Shown piece by piece: positions 33,604-42,539 of a stretch of DNA of 64,000 bases. Positions within the stretch are counted from its first letter, which is position 1; every line of letters starts with the position of its first letter. This DNA comes from Caldifarciminota bacterium (GTDB lineage Bacteria; Hydrothermota; UBA3073), in NCBI GenBank assembly GCA_030606335.1, contig JAUWGP010000008.1, forward strand, positions 28,638-92,637. The letters are read 5' to 3'. Both the position numbers and the translations under genes were made by a program. Under the pieces are notes generated by a model. That model was not told the DNA's origin and made no database searches. It worked only from the letters and a program-made list of their open reading frames with translations.

Positions 33604-35556
33604 CTATTTAACCCTTACTTTTACACCGCAATATGCACAGAATTCAAGGAAATCTCTTGCATGAATCATTATCGTGTCGGTCTCTGGAACATAAAGGAGG
33701 GCATAGGTAGAAAAGACAGAATCTTGTAAAATTTTAGATTCAAGCGAATCCAGTGTTATCTCAATTGTTTTATTTATGGAAGTAATAGCAACACCATTTT
33801 CATCGGTAGGAGCAGGCGGTATAGAAGCTCTTTTTACGAAAAAGGTCGATCCTGAGGGTTGCTCTAATGTCACAATATCACAGTCGAAACCAAAAGGAAA
33901 ATGATTTTCAACCTCGATATATAAATATACCGATTGTGTGTTTTTGAGAAAATTTGACAGGTCTTCTTCTACTTCTACATCTGTAGTGTCAAAACAGATT
34001 GTATCCTGTGTAAATGCTACCCTGAAGAGGGTATTGTTGTAAACCTTACCTGTGATATAAGAATTCTTTTCAAGTATTCCTGTTCCCTCATCGAGTGAGA
34101 CATCACCAGAGATGATAATTTCCTGGGGCAATATGTCTAATAAAGGTGCAAGGTTGCAATAGGACTCGCTATGTGAGGGAGGAAGGCAGGGTGTTCCAGC
34201 ATCCACCCAAAGCTCAAATGGAATAGATACTGATCCGAAAAATGAGTTACCGGTTATGTCTCCAACTATACTGAAAGGAAAGCCTATGGTGTTCCAGATT
34301 TCTATATACAGGAAGGTTTCAGCAAATTTGATACAGTTGATGTCATCATACTCTACAGGAATATCTATCCTGTAATCAATATTATCTGTTACTGGTTCAA
34401 GAATCTCTCCACCTATAAGGTTGTAATCAGCCATTTGAAGTTCAACTTTTACAGAGATACCATCATCGGCTGTAATATCCACGAGGTCATCCGTAGAATC
34501 TACGTCAACTATTAGTTTCATTGATAGGAGTGTGCTGCCCTGGGGAGAATTGGAGTTATCATAGGTTCTGCCAGTAATGTCTATCTCTTTCGTTATTGTT
34601 GAATGCGGTAGTAAAGAGATTATAAGAAATGTATCCAGTTGTTCTATGTTAGCAGTTAAGTTTCCACTAATTGGCAAATTGTTGTCTAAGTTTAGATGTA
34701 AAGAACCCTTAGAAAATTCTATACTATCAAGATCAAAGGAGAACGCTGAAACTAAGGGAAAGTCAAATTCATAAGTCGACGAGTCTGTAAATGAGGGGAT
34801 TTTGACTCTACCTGCTTTAATTTTCACAGAATCAAGAAACAGAAAAAAACAGACAGAATCATATGGTGCAAATCGTACATTAAAGAGTGTATCCAATGTG
34901 ACAAACTTTAATTGAGCTTTGACCTCGCTTTCTACAAGTGTATTTTCTAAATAAAAAGATGTGTCGGAAGAGGAATTACTTGAAATCTGGATAAAGACGA
35001 TGTTATTCATATCAAGTCCACTCACAGGTAGAAATGCTACAGAATCGAAGCTCATTTCCGTATGGTTAATAAGACTAACAGTGAAATAAACAATATTGAA
35101 ACGTACGCTGTCTATCATATCGAGTGTGTCACTTCTATATGATGTTGTATATGAGAAAGGTGGAATATGGTCCACAATAATAGATGTTTCAGGCAATGCA
35201 ATGCCTGCACCCTCCTCGATTATCTCTCTTTCTGATACTGAGTAATTACCCACATCCATATTGGCTATAAACATATCTCCAATATTTCTTTCTATTACAG
35301 TATCTATATTGCCAATCTCCATCGAATCATCGATACTGAAGGTATCTATATCGAAATCTAGATAGAACTGCATTATTGAGTCTTCACCAACCTGAATTCC
35401 TACAATCGGGTCAAGCGTATCCACAATGTCTATAACTGGATATCTTTCCTTTACAAGAGGGATATTTATAGTCAAATCCCATTCAGGAGCCTTGGGATTC
35501 CAGTTAAAGCAGCTTAAGAAGACAAGAGTAAGTATGATTACAAGATATTTTTTCAT
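33604..35556 (-). CDS. Large beta-rich lipoprotein of unknown function
   Basis: A 650-residue protein that I do not recognise. Residues 1-16 are a lipoprotein signal with lipobox LVFLSC (Cys16). The remainder is all-beta and Asp/Ser/Thr-rich, with DSVRFNIVYFTVSLINHTEM and similar strands suggesting a stack of Ig-like or LEA-like domains. The WNPKAPEWDLTINIPLVKER segment right after the anchor resembles other FCB lipoproteins coded next to FadL-fold barrels. It has its own promoter and precedes the DUF5723-like barrel, so the pair may work together at the outer membrane. It has no sorting domain. Confidence 0.65.
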   Translation of the reverse strand: MKKYLVIILTLVFLSCFNWNPKAPEWDLTINIPLVKERYPVIDIVDTLDPIVGIQVGEDSIMQFYLDFDIDTFSIDDSMEIGNIDTVIERNIGDMFIANMDVGNYSVSEREIIEEGAGIALPETSIIVDHIPPFSYTTSYRSDTLDMIDSVRFNIVYFTVSLINHTEMSFDSVAFLPVSGLDMNNIVFIQISSNSSSDTSFYLENTLVESEVKAQLKFVTLDTLFNVRFAPYDSVCFFLFLDSVKIKAGRVKIPSFTDSSTYEFDFPLVSAFSFDLDSIEFSKGSLHLNLDNNLPISGNLTANIEQLDTFLIISLLPHSTITKEIDITGRTYDNSNSPQGSTLLSMKLIVDVDSTDDLVDITADDGISVKVELQMADYNLIGGEILEPVTDNIDYRIDIPVEYDDINCIKFAETFLYIEIWNTIGFPFSIVGDITGNSFFGSVSIPFELWVDAGTPCLPPSHSESYCNLAPLLDILPQEIIISGDVSLDEGTGILEKNSYITGKVYNNTLFRVAFTQDTICFDTTDVEVEEDLSNFLKNTQSVYLYIEVENHFPFGFDCDIVTLEQPSGSTFFVKRASIPPAPTDENGVAITSINKTIEITLDSLESKILQDSVFSTYALLYVPETDTIMIHARDFLEFCAYCGVKVRVK

Positions 35557-35603
35557 GGAATAAATAGAAGTAAAATTTTACTACTATCTGGTATATCAAT
35601 ACT

Positions 35604-35632
35604 ATAATAATATTAATTTTAGCAAAAGTCAA
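35604..35632 (-). promoter_or_regulatory. Promoter of the large lipoprotein gene
   Basis: On the minus strand TTGACT (35632-35627), 17 bp, TATTAT (35609-35604). The sequence around it resembles the inward-facing TTGACT...TATATT segment inside the MITE family, so the promoter may itself derive from such an element. Confidence 0.65.
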
Positions 35633-35656
35633 GTAAAAAGTTTTAAAAAAGGTCAT

Positions 35657-35917
35657 GGGGTCAGGTCTTTAGTTTTAAGTTTTCATATACCCTTATAAAC
35701 TATTCTCTTAAGGTGTAGGTTTTTAATATATGAATTTCAAAATATTTAACAATAATTGGGACATTGATTTAACCCGAGCTGGACATTTTCACCATAATTT
35801 GAGAGGTAACGTGGTATACCCATCCAGTATATTACTTATTAACACTCTCATTATAGTATCAATATAATATATTTTTTAGAAAAAGTCAAGTAAATTTAAA
35901 ACTAAAGACCTGACCCC
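35657..35917 (+). mobile_element. MITE-like element, family 1, copy A
   Basis: 261 bp bounded by perfect 22-bp terminal inverted repeats beginning GGGGTCAGGTCTTTAG. The interior has no coding frame and is close to identical to copies at 38404-38664 and 63542-63797, all in the same orientation. Flanking sequence is also shared: TCAT before the left end and AATTTCGC after the right end. A TTGACT-17-TATATT promoter-like segment points leftward near the right end. It fills most of the 35557-35959 gene-free stretch. No transposase is coded in the window. Confidence 0.85.
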
Positions 35918-35959
35918 AATTTCGCTCATTATCTTTAAAAATTTCATAATACTCCCTTT

Positions 35960-36955
35960 TTATTCTTTTTGGAAGTAGTATTTCCTTATTTTGAACCCCT
36001 CGTAAGTGATGTTAGGACGATAGACATTACCTTCTACATCGAGTGCAATCTCACTTATAATAGCTCCACTTCCTCCTGGGTATTGATAGATAGGGTGTAA
36101 TAAGTCTATCGAGGCTACCAACTCGCCTCTGTTATCATACTTGTACACTCGTGTATAACCTTTGGACTTTTCGGCGGGTGGGTAATATCGAGAGAAAAAG
36201 AAATTTCCGTTATTGTCGCTGCCTACAAATTGCATAAAGCTATTTTCCCCAGGTAAAGATATAGACACACTTTTGGGTGTAGTAAGATCGTCAAGAATTA
36301 TTTTACTTTCATTTTCGTCTATATCCCAGGACCATGACTGAATACCACCACCATAACCCAATCTTCCCTCTCGTTGAATCAACCCACAAGAGGAGTCCCC
36401 GATGTTGAGTTCAAAGAAATAGGGTTGGGGTCCACCGTAGAGCATTGCATTACCTTTATCGGTTACACCCATCCTTTTTGGCCTTGCTATGGATCCTATT
36501 CTTAATTCCGCTTCCCGCCAGGATTCTTGATACCTATACTCACCTAAAATTTCACTATCTTCCGAATATATTCTGATAGAACTTCCATCATCTGCATATA
36601 TCCTACCATCCTCAGCTACGGCAATGTCTCCAATACCATCTGCAGGTATGCTCCTTATAAAATTCCCTTCCCTGCCATATATGTTTATCCGTGAATTCAC
36701 ACCATCCGAAATATATGTATACCCTCTGGTATTTACAGTAAAGGATGTAGGGCCACGAGTCAGGTCACCCTCTCCCTTACCGATATATAATCCACACTCG
36801 CCAGGTTCTGACCCCCATCTCGCCTCTATTATTAATTCGGAGAAAGCTTTCTCTTCTGATGTCGCTCTCATCTCCCCACTTATAATATAAGTACAAGGAA
36901 TTATTATAAGAAGATTATAAATCACTGCTAGAGTTTTCCAATTTTTTTGTAACAT
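35960..36955 (-). CDS. Exported NHL/beta-propeller-like protein
   Basis: A 331-residue protein. The ATG at 36955 follows AAGGGGGGA, better than an in-frame start 16 codons upstream. Residues 1-27 are a signal or membrane anchor (LAVIYNLLIIIPCTYII). The rest reads like an NHL/6-bladed propeller: RGYTYISDGVNSRINIYGRE, then GDIAVAEDGRIYADDGSS, GNFFFSRYYPP and EIALDVEGNVYRP, i.e. strand-turn-strand blocks with GN(V/I)Y. The family of NHL proteins is often used for binding; no catalytic residues are seen. It lies between two MITE-like elements and stands alone. Confidence 0.7.
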   Translation of the reverse strand: MLQKNWKTLAVIYNLLIIIPCTYIISGEMRATSEEKAFSELIIEARWGSEPGECGLYIGKGEGDLTRGPTSFTVNTRGYTYISDGVNSRINIYGREGNFIRSIPADGIGDIAVAEDGRIYADDGSSIRIYSEDSEILGEYRYQESWREAELRIGSIARPKRMGVTDKGNAMLYGGPQPYFFELNIGDSSCGLIQREGRLGYGGGIQSWSWDIDENESKIILDDLTTPKSVSISLPGENSFMQFVGSDNNGNFFFSRYYPPAEKSKGYTRVYKYDNRGELVASIDLLHPIYQYPGGSGAIISEIALDVEGNVYRPNITYEGFKIRKYYFQKE

Positions 36956-37038
36956 TCTTCCCCCCTTGTTATTCTTTGCTCTCGATAATAAAAAAAACAT
37001 CATGTCCTGTGCGTCGCAATGGGCACACAGAGCATTAC

Positions 37039-37208
37039 GGGTCAGGCTAAAAGATAAGAGATAGTTGCTTGATATAGAGGGAGTGTAATAGTGGAATAAA
37101 AATATACCAATAAACTTGGGATAGAATATGAAGGAACTTTTTACTATGAGATATCTCGTAGCAATAGGAGTGAGACTATATTCTATCTCTTATCTCTTAG
37201 CCTGACCC
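37039..37208 (+). mobile_element. MITE-like element, family 2
   Basis: 170 bp with 26-bp terminal inverted repeats (GGGTCAGGCTAAAAGATAAG and its complement, one mismatch). It is unrelated inside to family 1, but its first eight bases, GGGTCAGG, match the family 1 ends. It lies between two minus-strand genes. A diverged relative of its left half precedes the gene at 41067. Confidence 0.8.
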
Positions 37209-37255
37209 CCATCTCCCTTTTATAAATATTATCTTCTTCATAATTCCTCCTTATT

Positions 37256-38266
37256 TTATGGATTAACAGAGTAGTGATAAATTTTACCCCATCCAACAGC
37301 CCACCCGTCGTCTGGGGCTACGAAATAAACAGCGTTAAGCATACTATCTGTATTTAATACACACTCCCATTCTATACCATTATAATGGGCTATCTTATTA
37401 CCCACACCCCATCCATCATCAGGAGAAAGGAAATATATCGCCTCTAACCTCATACTTACCTCGGTTGTAGTCCATTCACTACCATCAAAATGGGATATAT
37501 AGGGTCCATAACCAACTGCCCATCCATTATTTGGAGAAGTGAAGAATATAGAACCAGAACGGGCTGGTAAATGAGGAAGAGTATCTGTAATATTCCAGGA
37601 GCTACCATCATAATGAATCATAATCCCTTTCGGTGGTTCTTTTTCAGATTCTCCCAACCACTCTGCAACTGCCCAACCGTCCGTAGGCCCAGTAAAAAAA
37701 ATCGTACGCAGCCTGCCCACATTTGGAACATCAACTTCTCTCCACTCATTTCCATCGTAATGAAGCATAAGAGCATTACCATATAATTTCTCACCAACAA
37801 TCCAGCCATCAGATGGTGAAATAAAATATATTGTGTGAAGTTGAAAACCTGGAGGAGGGATATAGGGGAAATTCGTTACCTCTTTCCATTCATTACCATC
37901 GTAGTGTAATGGAGCTCGATGACCTCCACCTAATGCCCATCCATTATCTTTTGATAAGAAAAAGAGACATTGTATTCCTAAAGGACCTTGTTCTACCATC
38001 TCCCATTCTATTCCGTTATAGTGCAGAAGAGGTCCACCACCTACCCATCCATCGTCCTTACTAATAAAGAAAACAGAACAGAAGTCTTCAATTAGAACTG
38101 GGTAAGGGGGGTGAGGATGATCAACCACACGCCAGTACGGAGATGGTGGCTCACTACCTGTTGGATTTTTACTCTTACAGCCAAATATCAATAAGAATAC
38201 AATTATAATGGACCACAAAAGATAGTTGAAAGTCCTATCATATTTATCAAAGTATTTCTCAATCAT
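37256..38266 (-). CDS. Lipoprotein with repeated DGWAVG / HYDGxEW propeller blades
   Basis: A 336-residue protein. The N-terminus has a hydrophobic stretch ending in LLIFGC (Cys30), a lipobox after an unusually long polar lead (MIEKYFDKYDRTFNY). Then about seven repeats of 35-45 residues follow, each with (Y/F)F.(S/A)..DGWAVG and HY(D/N)G.EW. This pattern is like the BNR/HCF136-type propellers widely used for ligand or protein binding. There is no Asp-box catalytic context, so a sialidase activity is not suggested. It sits between the two MITE families. Function unknown. Confidence 0.75.
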   Translation of the reverse strand: MIEKYFDKYDRTFNYLLWSIIIVFLLIFGCKSKNPTGSEPPSPYWRVVDHPHPPYPVLIEDFCSVFFISKDDGWVGGGPLLHYNGIEWEMVEQGPLGIQCLFFLSKDNGWALGGGHRAPLHYDGNEWKEVTNFPYIPPPGFQLHTIYFISPSDGWIVGEKLYGNALMLHYDGNEWREVDVPNVGRLRTIFFTGPTDGWAVAEWLGESEKEPPKGIMIHYDGSSWNITDTLPHLPARSGSIFFTSPNNGWAVGYGPYISHFDGSEWTTTEVSMRLEAIYFLSPDDGWGVGNKIAHYNGIEWECVLNTDSMLNAVYFVAPDDGWAVGWGKIYHYSVNP

Positions 38267-38305
38267 TCAAATTCTCCAATTTTTAACCTTAATAGTCAGA
38301 TTAAT

Positions 38306-38332
38306 CCCTACACATGCTATTAGTGTGTAGGG
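38306..38332. repeat. 9-bp hairpin upstream of the propeller lipoprotein gene
   Basis: CCCTACACA (38306-38314), 9-base loop, TGTGTAGGG (38324-38332), 40 bp upstream of the gene ending at 38266 on the minus strand. It may be an operator or part of the leader; the gene-free stretch 38267-38756 otherwise holds only MITE copy B. Confidence 0.4.
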
Positions 38333-38403
38333 CAGAATGAACAAATCTTGTAAACCTCGAATAGAAAGGTAAATGGAGTATTAGTAACTGATTGGTTTAT
38401 GTT

Positions 38404-38664
38404 TGTGTCAGGTCTTTAGTTTTAAGTTTTCAAGTAACCTTATTAACTATTCTCTTAAGGCGTTGGGTTTTTACTATATGAATTTCAAAATATTTAATGA
38501 TAATTGGGACATTGATTTAACCCGAGTTAAACAATTTTGCTATAGTCTGAGAGGTAACGTGGTATACCATCCAGTATATTACCTATTAACACTCTCATTA
38601 TAGTATCAATATAATACATCTTTTATAAAAAGTCAAGTAAATTTAAAACTAAAGACCTGACCCC
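38404..38664 (+). mobile_element. MITE-like element, family 1, copy B
   Basis: 261 bp, same length and orientation as copy A and roughly 90% identical. Its left end is slightly decayed (TGTGTCAGG instead of GGGGTCAGG); the right end GACCTGACCCCAATTTTGCC is intact. A pseudo-frame of 66 codons inside is not conserved in the other copies. Confidence 0.85.
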
Positions 38665-38756
38665 AATTTTGCCCTTGTGAGTTGCCAATAGACCACACGT
38701 CAGCGAAACAAAACTTTAAAGATAAAATAGTACCAATTATGAATAAGAGCGAATTC

Positions 38757-40106
38757 CTACTCGTTTTTGTCCCCTTTTCTAAGAATATTAACACTAAATT
38801 CTCCTAATTCGTCTTTACTGCAATAAATTCCAACCAATTGATAGTCACCAGCCTCGAGAATTAATCCCCTTCTCCAATATTTGCTTAGGACATTCCAATT
38901 CTCGCTCAAGTTCCTTACGTACGCTCTGTAGTCACCTCTCTGCCTGCTTTCTCCAGATAAGATAAGTCTTTGACTCTCTATAAAGAACGAAGTTCGATCT
39001 CGTACTTTTACTGTTTCATTTTTTTCTCTCATTAAAATCTTTCCTGAGTTTATTTCCAACAAATATAAATCTCCCGAGGGAAGGAATACACCAAGGTGTT
39101 TATCATCAACGGATATGAAGGGAGTAGGTCCCATAACTGTACTTATTTTTTGCTCTTGTTTCCATAGCTGAGTCCCATTTTTCTCAAAAAGGCACCAGAA
39201 TGATTTATCGTCTCCTTTGTCAAAAGTACCTCTATCATTCTGTGTAAACAAAAGATAATAATCTCCCACAGGGACAATAGATATCAGTTTTTCATCTCCC
39301 AAATCCCAGACTTGCTTTTCCATACCATCAGGTAGGGAGAATATTCCCAAATAGGACTTTTCATCTATTTGCCTTTCCTCCCACAGAGCCGCTAAGGAGT
39401 CTCTTATCTCTTTATCTGAAAGAGTCTTATGTACAGTTGCTCTTATAAGACGTATCTTTCGCTGACGATATTCCCAACCCGTCCATTTTTTTAAGGTCAC
39501 TGCTACTTCATCATCAGAAAGAATATGAAATATAGGGCGGATATCCAGGGGAAGGTTTAATTGTAAATTTTTTTCTATCTCTAAGGATTTTCCGTCCCGA
39601 GATCGTAACCATCGAGAACCAACATATTTCCCAAACGCTTTATATAAATACCCACCCTCAGGTGACACTTGGTAGCATACACCAATCTCGGTATCACTAT
39701 AAAGTAACTCACCATTTTTACTATAAACTTGATTTTCAGCAGACTCATAGTCACCACTCCATTGGATTAATACAGTCTCGCCATTGTCAGAGAGTCTCAT
39801 TCCCATCTGATATATCGTGTTAAGTCGTGTATCTTTTTTATTATTAAGTTTCCATAACAGTTCCCCATCAGGAGTAAAGTAATAAACGGTTCCCTCTTTT
39901 GTTTCATCATTAACTGTTGCGACTGCTATATGTCCACTCACTTTTGCAGCCCTAAAATCAAGCATTCTTCCTTTAAACTCTCTACTCCACAAAATCTCAG
40001 CATCTGGGAAAAGCTCTTGTGCAAGCGGTAATTTTCCCACTTTTTCCGATATCTTCTTTGACCACTCACTGTTCGAAAATTGGACCAAAAAGAGCACAAT
40101 CAACAA
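38757..40106 (-). CDS. Exported PQQ-like beta-propeller protein
   Basis: A 449-residue protein. The start is uncertain: TTG at 40106 gives a short signal (LLIVLFLVQFSNS), but the ribosome-like GGGGGTG is about 20 bases further upstream, so an unusual codon such as ATA near 40121 may be used. The repeats (GTVYYFTPDGELLWKLN, then NQVYSKNGELLYSD, GTQLWKQEQKI and GDLYLLEINSGKILM) have the strand-turn pattern of PQQ/WD propellers with the G.(L/I)LW motif. It ends with the charged RKGDKNE. A near-consensus promoter lies 570 bp upstream, giving a long leader. Function unknown. Confidence 0.68.
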   Translation of the reverse strand: MLIVLFLVQFSNSEWSKKISEKVGKLPLAQELFPDAEILWSREFKGRMLDFRAAKVSGHIAVATVNDETKEGTVYYFTPDGELLWKLNNKKDTRLNTIYQMGMRLSDNGETVLIQWSGDYESAENQVYSKNGELLYSDTEIGVCYQVSPEGGYLYKAFGKYVGSRWLRSRDGKSLEIEKNLQLNLPLDIRPIFHILSDDEVAVTLKKWTGWEYRQRKIRLIRATVHKTLSDKEIRDSLAALWEERQIDEKSYLGIFSLPDGMEKQVWDLGDEKLISIVPVGDYYLLFTQNDRGTFDKGDDKSFWCLFEKNGTQLWKQEQKISTVMGPTPFISVDDKHLGVFLPSGDLYLLEINSGKILMREKNETVKVRDRTSFFIESQRLILSGESRQRGDYRAYVRNLSENWNVLSKYWRRGLILEAGDYQLVGIYCSKDELGEFSVNILRKGDKNE

Positions 40107-40139
40107 TATAGCATATAATATAGTAACACCCCCTTTTTT

Positions 40140-40676
40140 ATTTTATAAAAGTAAACTTTTTGACATCAACAAGTTTGTCGTCTATCTTTTGAATACAGAT
40201 TTACAATATACCAAGTAATGTATTCTTTTACCTGTAAGTTAATGTTTCGCAAAAACCCAATTGCAATTGAGGAGGAAAATATCATATGTATAAAAGCTTT
40301 TCTAACTCACAATAAACTACTTAATAAGGTGGTAAGAGAAAAATACCTATTACAATATTTTTCCATTAATTACTTCTAAAAACACATATGAAATTAAAAA
40401 ATTAACAAGAAGAATGTAGTCCTCATTTTTTATAAGTAACTAAGCTAATCTCTTTTAATGGCGAGTCTCTATATGAACAGGAGATGAGTAACTTTAGAAG
40501 GATACTACAATTCTACATCTGAGGTATCTAGGAGAAAGAAATGACTGCGTGTTTCTTTATGGTGTATTTCTAATTGCAGTTCGATAGCTTTCGATTAGCA
40601 TAGGAGAAATTCAATAGGAATGTGGATTATATTAGCTCTAATATCCACTTACAATAAAGATAGAATATCTACATAT
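40140..40676 (-). other. Long gene-free leader region of the PQQ-like gene
   Basis: About 540 bases between the promoter at 40677-40705 and the gene. Read on the minus strand it starts with an imperfect palindrome at 40648-40622 (GTGGAT...ATCCAC). It contains only tiny frames (10 and 19 codons) without convincing ribosome sites. AT-rich, no recognisable RNA family. Confidence 0.4.
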
Positions 40677-40705
40677 ATTATAATCCAAAATGTCCCTTTT
40701 GTCAA
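40677..40705 (-). promoter_or_regulatory. Consensus promoter upstream of the PQQ-like gene
   Basis: TTGACA (40705-40700), 17 bp, TATAAT (40682-40677) on the minus strand. No gene starts near it; the nearest in direction is the one ending its start at 40106. Confidence 0.8.
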
Positions 40706-40996
40706 GTAAGGAATTTGAGAATATTCTCTTATTAATTAAAATTATATGGTTAATCGGAATTCTACATAAATTAGAAACTTGTTTTAACTTTCCTTCGAGA
40801 TAAATCCCACCTCAAAAGCGGCGTAATTGATTTATAAAACACTTATTTAGAAATTTTAAAATAAATGATGAGGTATTACGATTAAAGATAGTTCAAAAGA
40901 GTATTTAATTAAGAGAGTTAATCGACTTGAAGAAAGACTTAACCATTATATGTGAACTCATTTTGTGAGTTATATTCAGAGATAAGAAATAATTTC

Positions 40997-41025
40997 TTGA
41001 CATAGAGGGAAAGTTATGGTAAAAT
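40997..41025 (+). promoter_or_regulatory. Promoter of the P-loop kinase gene
   Basis: TTGACA (40997-41002), 17 bp, TAAAAT (41020-41025), about 40 bases before the ATG at 41067. The surrounding 75 bp resemble the left half of the family 2 element at 37039, suggesting that an old element supplied this promoter. Confidence 0.75.
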
Positions 41026-41066
41026 AAAAACATGCCCGGCAAACTGAGGATATTATAAAATGTCTT

Positions 41067-41639
41067 ATGGAATATTATAACGAATTGATTGGAAAGATTC
41101 AAGGATACTTAAAGGAACTACAGTGTCTAATTCTTATGATTGGTTCTGCTGGATGCGGCAAGACGACCCTTGCAATGTCATTGGTTAAGATGGTATCTTC
41201 ACCCAAGACCACACGTGTTTGTCTGGACAGTATTATTACAATGGAGAGTGGTTATAATTATGATTATGAACTGAGGGATTTTTACCGCGAATTGGAGATT
41301 GATACATCACGAAAATCTTTAGAACATGGTCATAGTCTGATAGTAGATGATACAAATATTTCAAGAGATATAAGAAAGTTATTCATAGAACTGGGGAATG
41401 AGTATAGCGGAGTTCAAACAGTAGGGATTTACTTCAATCTTTCTTCAGAAAGCTGTATTGAAAGGCGTGTAAACGACCCACTTCTTGCACTAAGAGAAAA
41501 GTACTCTAAAAAGGCTGACTGGTCAAGCATTATAAAAAAACAGACATACCTGACAGAAGAGCCAGGTCTGGATGAGGGTTTTGATGTATTGTTTGAAGTG
41601 AATAAAGACAATGAAATAAAGGTATATAAAAAGAAGTGA
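41067..41639 (+). CDS. P-loop kinase of the AAA_33 / polynucleotide kinase-like type
   Basis: A 190-residue soluble protein. Walker A GSAGCGKTT at 26-34. VDDTNIS at 93-99, followed by RDIRKLFIEL, is the typical second motif of AAA_33 kinases (the D.TN motif of T4 PNK-like enzymes), and CIERRVND is a lid-like arginine region. Such proteins phosphorylate nucleic-acid 5' ends, nucleosides or small molecules; the substrate here is unknown. It is the only plus-strand gene between 32 kb and the right end, flanked by minus-strand genes, with no partner gene. There is no Shine-Dalgarno sequence before the ATG. Confidence 0.8.
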   Translation: MEYYNELIGKIQGYLKELQCLILMIGSAGCGKTTLAMSLVKMVSSPKTTRVCLDSIITMESGYNYDYELRDFYRELEIDTSRKSLEHGHSLIVDDTNISRDIRKLFIELGNEYSGVQTVGIYFNLSSESCIERRVNDPLLALREKYSKKADWSSIIKKQTYLTEEPGLDEGFDVLFEVNKDNEIKVYKKK

Positions 41640-41653
41640 ACCCAATCTCTTTT

Positions 41654-42427
41654 TCAAAATTTAAAGTATATACCTCCCCTGAACCTTGTTTTAAGTGCCG
41701 GGTTTATAGATATCACTTCAGGTGGAATATCCTCTGCCTCCACCCTTACTCCATATGCCTTAATATTGCCTATAAAGTCATACCCAAGAGAGAATCCGAA
41801 TTGATTCAGATTGCAATCTACACCAATTGTACTAACCATTGCACTTCCTCTATAGATTTCATCTATCTCATAATAATGTTCATTACCCAGGGTGTCCCTG
41901 AAATACAAACTGAAATCTATATAGACAGGAAAATATGTAAATGTCCCGCAACCGAAAATCTTAATATTTTCATGTTCCTTAATAGGAGATGCAGAAAAGG
42001 ATATGGAAACTCTGGGATATATATCTTCCTCCCGGATATTTCCATTGATAAAAACCGCCCCAACACCTATTGATGAATATGGTGGGTTTTCTCTTACATG
42101 AAAAACAATATCCCCTGAATATCCTTTTTCATCATATCCACTGACAATGGAGAAATGCTTGTTTAAGCCATATCTTATATACCATCTTGACATTGGTTGA
42201 AGATATGGGTAGTAATCCTTGTAAAGGTGTTCCTGATAATAATACTCAGTAGAATCTTCTTCCTCCTCTCCTGTTGTCCAGATTCCTCCCACAGAAAATT
42301 TACCAGGTTCTGGTTCTTCGTGACCTGCAACGACTGGAATGCGAATCGTATTGTTATGCCTTATTATTAATGTTGGATGTTTCGCACAACCGAAAATCAG
42401 GAGAAATATTAAGATTAATTTTTTCAT
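41654..42427 (-). CDS. Predicted lipid-anchored outer-membrane barrel-like protein
   Basis: A 257-residue protein. The ATG at 42427 starts a lipoprotein signal, MKKLILIFLLIFGCAKHP, with Cys14; an in-frame ATG seven codons earlier is possible. The rest is rich in aromatic, alternating strands (YYPYLQPMSRWYIRYGLNKH, then FSIVSGYDEKGYSGDIVFHV) and ends TRFRGGIYFKF, a C-terminal Phe typical of outer-membrane barrels. A barrel with a lipid anchor is odd; it may instead be a beta-sandwich. Unknown function. It converges with the kinase gene, 14 bp apart. Confidence 0.6.
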   Translation of the reverse strand: MKKLILIFLLIFGCAKHPTLIIRHNNTIRIPVVAGHEEPEPGKFSVGGIWTTGEEEEDSTEYYYQEHLYKDYYPYLQPMSRWYIRYGLNKHFSIVSGYDEKGYSGDIVFHVRENPPYSSIGVGAVFINGNIREEDIYPRVSISFSASPIKEHENIKIFGCGTFTYFPVYIDFSLYFRDTLGNEHYYEIDEIYRGSAMVSTIGVDCNLNQFGFSLGYDFIGNIKAYGVRVEAEDIPPEVISINPALKTRFRGGIYFKF

Positions 42428-42480
42428 GCGAAAATAAGGGTCAAGCATTCTGAAATTCTATAAGTTTATAAACATTAAAA

Positions 42481-42509
42481 TTATACTATATAATCAATAG
42501 ATTGTCAAG
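42481..42509 (-). promoter_or_regulatory. Promoter of the 41654-42427 gene
   Basis: TTGACA (42509-42504), 17 bp, TATAAT (42486-42481) on the minus strand, perfect consensus. The start would be near 42474, about 47 bases before the ATG. Confidence 0.85.
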
Positions 42510-42539
42510 AAAAATGTATAATGTCAAGACTTGGTCTTT

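Noticed and set aside
38404-38603. 66-codon frame inside MITE copy B
   Set aside because: It is not open in copies A and C, and the element otherwise behaves as non-coding.
41067-41639. Zeta-toxin-like kinase of a toxin-antitoxin module
   Set aside because: No small antitoxin gene is adjacent; both neighbours are a long gene-free region and a convergent lipoprotein gene. The general AAA_33 kinase call is safer.
41636-42073. A 145-codon plus-strand frame opposite the 41654-42427 lipoprotein gene
   Set aside because: It is Cys/Ile-rich with no fold, has no ribosome site or promoter, and the minus-strand frame has a clear lipoprotein signal and a perfect promoter.
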